Assembly: GCA_013286075.1 (NCBI GenBank)
Contig: JABDGJ010000035.1
Span: 1 to 9,528 of the forward strand
Direction: 5' to 3'
Length of the DNA: 9,528 bases
From: Chlamydiota bacterium
GTDB lineage: Bacteria > Chlamydiota > Chlamydiia > Chlamydiales > Parachlamydiaceae
Part shown: in pieces, positions 7,229-9,528 of the stretch
How the letters are laid out: each line of letters starts with the position of its first letter
Numbering within the stretch: the stretch's first letter is position 1
The notes under the pieces: generated by a model
Database searches by the model: none
What the model saw: only the letters and a program-made list of their open reading frames with translations
What the model was told of the DNA's origin: nothing
Program-made: the position numbers and the translations under genes

Positions 7229-7702
7229 ATGGCGGTTCATCCTATTCCCAAGGGATTTCATACAGTAACTCCTTATTTAATTATAACAGAAGCTGCTCGA
7301 GCCATTGAGTTCTATAAGACAGTTTTTGGAGCGAAAGAAATGGTTCGCGTGCCCGGACCGAACGGTACAGTGGGACATGCAGAAATAAAAATTGGTGATT
7401 CCAATATTATGCTTGCTGATGAAACAAAAGAAATGGGTTGGCAAAGTCCAATATCTCTTGGCGGTACTCCTATGACTCTCGTAGTATATGTTGAAAATGT
7501 AGATGAAGTTTTTACTACTGCTGTTGCCACTGGCGCAATTGTCAAACAACCATTGACCAATCAATTTTATGGCGATCGAACCGGAATGATTGAAGATCCA
7601 TTTGGGCATGTATGGCTAATTGCTACACATATTGAAGATCTTTCTCCGGAAGAAATACAATGTCGTGCAGAAACTTGGGAAAAAGAAATCACTTCGGTAT
7701 AA
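7229..7702 (+). CDS. VOC family (glyoxalase/PhnB-like) protein
   Basis: This 157-residue protein belongs to the vicinal-oxygen-chelate superfamily, PhnB-like branch. These are small cytoplasmic dimers of paired beta-alpha-beta-beta-beta modules, and most members of this branch have no proven substrate. MAVHPIPKGFHTVTPYL is the usual opening. EAARAIEFYKTVFGAKE (21-37) is the first helix, GHAEIKIGDSNIMLADE follows (49-65), then SLGGTP (76-81). The second module has YVENVDEVF and QFYGDRTGMIEDPFGHVW (112-129). H50 and E122 are possible metal ligands by position. SPEEI (139-143) is typical of the tail. The start at 7229 rests on GGAGG and on the family's usual N-terminus. Its sequence is of a widespread bacterial type, unlike its lineage-specific neighbours, so it may have been acquired separately. 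It may detoxify a small metabolite or bind an antibiotic; neither can be told from the sequence. Confidence 0.93.
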   Translation: MAVHPIPKGFHTVTPYLIITEAARAIEFYKTVFGAKEMVRVPGPNGTVGHAEIKIGDSNIMLADETKEMGWQSPISLGGTPMTLVVYVENVDEVFTTAVATGAIVKQPLTNQFYGDRTGMIEDPFGHVWLIATHIEDLSPEEIQCRAETWEKEITSV

Positions 7703-7790
7703 AACCTCGCGCAAAATTTATTTCACCTGTAAAAATGCACTTGTAAAAAACAAGTCATTTCTATATTGTTCCTTTTCAATTTTTGTTGAT

Positions 7791-7806
7791 CGCTTTCTAT
7801 AAAGCG
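7791..7806 (+). other. short leader hairpin before the 7832 gene
   Basis: CGCTTT pairs perfectly with AAAGCG across a CTAT tetraloop. No T run follows, so it is not a terminator. It ends 13 bases before the ribosome site of the next gene and would lie in the leader if transcription starts upstream. The 126-base gap between the VOC gene and this gene otherwise holds only a weak ACTTGT/ACAAGT inverted repeat (7739-7755). Confidence 0.35.
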
Positions 7807-7819
7807 GCATTATTTCTAT

Positions 7820-7824
7820 GGGAG
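7820..7824 (+). promoter_or_regulatory. ribosome binding site for the 7832 gene
   Basis: GGGAG lies seven bases before ATG 7832 and supports that start. Confidence 0.7.
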
Positions 7825-7831
7825 TTATCTA

Positions 7832-8770
7832 ATGATCCGTCAAGTATCTTCGTCTGTAATCGGGGGTTATCACCTTCTAACAACAGATCCAAAACAGGCT
7901 TTTTTGACAACCGTGGTTAAATTAAGCCAAGGGAAAAAGGATGCTGGCATACTTCAAAAATCTATGCGGATTGCAATAGCGATTTTGAGAATGACAGAAT
8001 CTTATCTTCCCGCAAAAACGTTAATCCTTTCATTCAGTGTGGTAGTCAACTTACAAGATTCTTTTACTTTGTTGCAATTTCCAAAAAACTTTTTCTACCC
8101 CATTTCTGCAGAGACGATAGATTTGGATAAACAAAGGGAAAAGATCTCTGCTTTTATTGGCGATGCTTCTGTTAAGAGTCATTTAAAAGAAAACAACGCC
8201 GCTGAAATTATAGTTCAATTATTCAAGCCTGGAAGTTGTTATTCTGAAAGAGATTTTCAGACAAAGGTGCAAGAGCTCATACAGCAGAAAAATGACACTT
8301 TCGGCTTCAAACCTTCCCTTCCACACATTCCTATTATCTATAAGGCTACTGTCCTGGAAAAAATGAATTCCTGGATGTGGACAGCAGTGAATGTCTCTTG
8401 TTTAGGCCTATATTTGCAGTCTTGGAATTTTCTCGACACGGCCAAATGGGCGGAACGGATTGGTCAATATGAACTCTTTGCAGGAGTAATGAAAAATAGA
8501 ACAGCGGAAGAGGGCGTTGTAGGGCTGGTTGGAGCAAGTTTTTTTGTCAAAATGATAGCCGCATGTCAACGGTTATTCGATACATCTCCAGTTGTACGAC
8601 GCGATGCGGAATGGGATATCTTTTCCTCATCGTGTGAAACTGTTTTAAATCTATCTATTCTTGGGAATATGATCGGTTGGATTAGTATAGGAAATGTGTA
8701 TTTACAAATTGCTGTAATTATTACCTCAGTAATCGGAATAGCTGCTATCCAATTTAAGAAAAAACAATAA
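7832..8770 (+). CDS. unknown membrane-associated protein, paralogue of the 8806 gene
   Basis: I cannot assign a function to this 312-residue protein. It opens with a Ser-rich stretch, then helical sequence with LQK at 41-43 and a hydrophobic stretch at 62-82. A polar central part (about 95-160) is followed by a conserved-looking block at 187-213. That block aligns without gaps to residues 106-132 of the 8806 product, with 10 of 27 positions identical (N187, L191, G192, L195, Q196, S197, N199, L201, R209, Q212). A second block, 269-290, aligns to 191-212 of the same protein. Hydrophobic segments lie near 228-245, 271-286 and 289-307, and the protein ends in a Lys-rich tail. No signal peptide is evident. 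It is followed after 35 bases by the 8806 gene, probably in the same transcript. The two C-terminal hydrophobic segments make a chlamydial Inc-type membrane protein possible; this is inference. Confidence 0.87.
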   Translation: MIRQVSSSVIGGYHLLTTDPKQAFLTTVVKLSQGKKDAGILQKSMRIAIAILRMTESYLPAKTLILSFSVVVNLQDSFTLLQFPKNFFYPISAETIDLDKQREKISAFIGDASVKSHLKENNAAEIIVQLFKPGSCYSERDFQTKVQELIQQKNDTFGFKPSLPHIPIIYKATVLEKMNSWMWTAVNVSCLGLYLQSWNFLDTAKWAERIGQYELFAGVMKNRTAEEGVVGLVGASFFVKMIAACQRLFDTSPVVRRDAEWDIFSSSCETVLNLSILGNMIGWISIGNVYLQIAVIITSVIGIAAIQFKKKQ

Positions 8771-8792
8771 AATCACATCTCTATCTGTTTAA

Positions 8793-8800
8793 AAAGGGGA
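8793..8800 (+). promoter_or_regulatory. ribosome binding site for the 8806 gene
   Basis: AAAGGGGA lies five bases before ATG 8806, giving strong support for a gene that has no stop codon inside the window. Confidence 0.75.
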
Positions 8801-8805
8801 ACTCC

Positions 8806-9528
8806 ATGGGATCTTACATCAATTCTATCTCTAATTGTGCCGCTTCAGTTTACAAAGAAGTGGCATGCGCTTTATTCGAATTTTCCAGTATAGATGGAAT
8901 TGAGAGGATTACGAAGGTAGCAATTCCAGTGTTAGAATTAGCTGGGGAGCTGCAAGGCAATTCCCAGATGTATAAGTCTTGCTTGAAAAGTTTGAAAGAC
9001 TTGAAATGTGACTACTACGCTACAAAATGGATAGAATCGTTAGCAGATTTTACTAAAAAAAAGAGCGGTAAGTTAGAATTTAAAATCGCAGATACGCAAC
9101 CCTTTATATTAGCTATTGCCAATTTTTGCGAATTAGGCAGCTTCTTACAAAGCCACAACGTACTCTCTTTTTCCTGGTGTTCTAAGAGGGCAGCTCAATT
9201 TGGCTCATGCAGAGTATGGAAAACTTCTCTCACAATCAGCGAAATCCCATACATCGATACTCTTTGCTATAGACCTAAAGACTTCTTTATTGCGATTTCT
9301 TCTGCGTATGATATATGCGTCGCATTGCAGAAAATTTATGGCGTTCTTTGCTGTAATGAAGAAGATAGTTTGTTGGAGGCAGGTTTAAAGATAACAAATA
9401 GTATAGGAAAAATTCTTTTGATTGGCTTGGGAAAATACTATTTTTATGTCCCTTGGTTTAAAATTCTCGAGATTAGCACCGGTGGAGTAAGTGTGTTATC
9501 CAAGGTAGTCAAAGATCGAAATACACGT
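8806..9528 (+). CDS. unknown protein, 3' partial, paralogue of the 7832 gene
   Basis: Translating from ATG 8806 gives 241 codons with no stop up to the window edge, so the gene is cut at its 3' end. It starts MGSYINSISNCAAS, again Ser/Asn-rich. A helical region with ITKVAIPVLELAGEL (35-49) follows. The block at 106-132 (N106, L110, G111, L114, Q115, S116, N118, L120, R128, Q131) matches 187-213 of the 7832 product without gaps. The block 191-212 matches its residues 269-290 (E191, L194, I203, I206, G209, Y212 identical). It is shorter than the 7832 product before the first block, lacking most of the polar central part. Cysteine is fairly frequent (12 in 241). The end is hydrophobic (about 196-235). 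Function is unknown. The strong ribosome site, long open frame and similarity to its neighbour make it a real gene. Confidence 0.85.
   Translation, partial: MGSYINSISNCAASVYKEVACALFEFSSIDGIERITKVAIPVLELAGELQGNSQMYKSCLKSLKDLKCDYYATKWIESLADFTKKKSGKLEFKIADTQPFILAIANFCELGSFLQSHNVLSFSWCSKRAAQFGSCRVWKTSLTISEIPYIDTLCYRPKDFFIAISSAYDICVALQKIYGVLCCNEEDSLLEAGLKITNSIGKILLIGLGKYYFYVPWFKILEISTGGVSVLSKVVKDRNTR

Noticed and set aside
7739..7755. ACTTGT/ACAAGT inverted repeat after the VOC gene as a terminator
   Set aside because: The stem is mostly A-T and no T run follows directly; it may be chance in an AT-rich gap.
7741..7767. Possible promoter TTGTAA with TATATT before the 7832 gene
   Set aside because: The spacer is only 15 bases and both boxes are imperfect in AT-rich DNA, so it cannot be told from background.
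9200..9388. 62-codon open frame near the right edge
   Set aside because: It lies out of frame inside the longer open frame starting at 8806, which has a strong ribosome site and similarity to its neighbour.
1..9528. tRNA or rRNA genes, CRISPR arrays, insertion sequences
   Set aside because: Reading both strands I saw no cloverleaf-like sequence, no regularly spaced repeats and no transposase-like protein.

Overview
The window is an AT-rich bacterial fragment carrying a tightly packed envelope-biogenesis operon followed by a looser group of lineage-specific genes, all on the + strand. The order lnt - lpxC - fabZ - lpxA - fmt is the order I know from Chlamydia (in C. trachomatis, CT534 down to CT530). 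With the low GC content and the unfamiliar membrane-protein genes after fmt, this points to the phylum Chlamydiota, probably an amoeba-associated or other non-Chlamydiaceae member. This comes from gene order and motif reading, not a database search.

Region 1 (1-6157) is the operon. It opens with the 3' part of a D-Ala-D-Ala-ligase-like ATP-grasp gene whose frame is open to the left edge, so its true start lies outside. Next come lnt (lipoprotein N-acylation), lpxC, fabZ and lpxA (lipid A and 3-hydroxyacyl-ACP supply) and fmt (initiator-tRNA formylation). Junctions are TAATG, TAGTG, ATGA, a 27-base gap, then ATGA, so four of five adjacent pairs overlap by 1 or 4 bases and are probably translationally coupled. 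LpxA and LpxC use 3-hydroxyacyl-ACP and UDP-GlcNAc to start lipid A; FabZ competes for 3-hydroxyacyl-ACP to make fatty acids; Lnt finishes lipoproteins.

Region 2 (6158-6294) is a very AT-rich spacer with an 18-base perfect palindrome and a good sigma70-like promoter (TTTACT, 17-base spacer, TATAAT) just ahead of the next gene.

Region 3 (6295-9528) holds three genes of unknown function (6295-7155, 7832-8770, and 8806 to the right edge) with a small VOC/glyoxalase-like enzyme (7229-7702) between the first and second. The last gene has no stop inside the window; I translated it by hand and it stays open for 241 codons. The second and third share two aligned sequence blocks, and all three end in a pair of hydrophobic segments. 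I read them as diverged tandem paralogues and candidate membrane or inclusion-membrane proteins. Between the first unknown gene and the VOC gene, a hairpin followed by seven T residues contains the Shine-Dalgarno sequence of the VOC gene.

The observations most worth following up are the Inc-like paralogue cluster in the slot after fmt, the altered second-substrate pocket of the ligase-like protein, and the hairpin that could act both as terminator and as ribosome-site mask.
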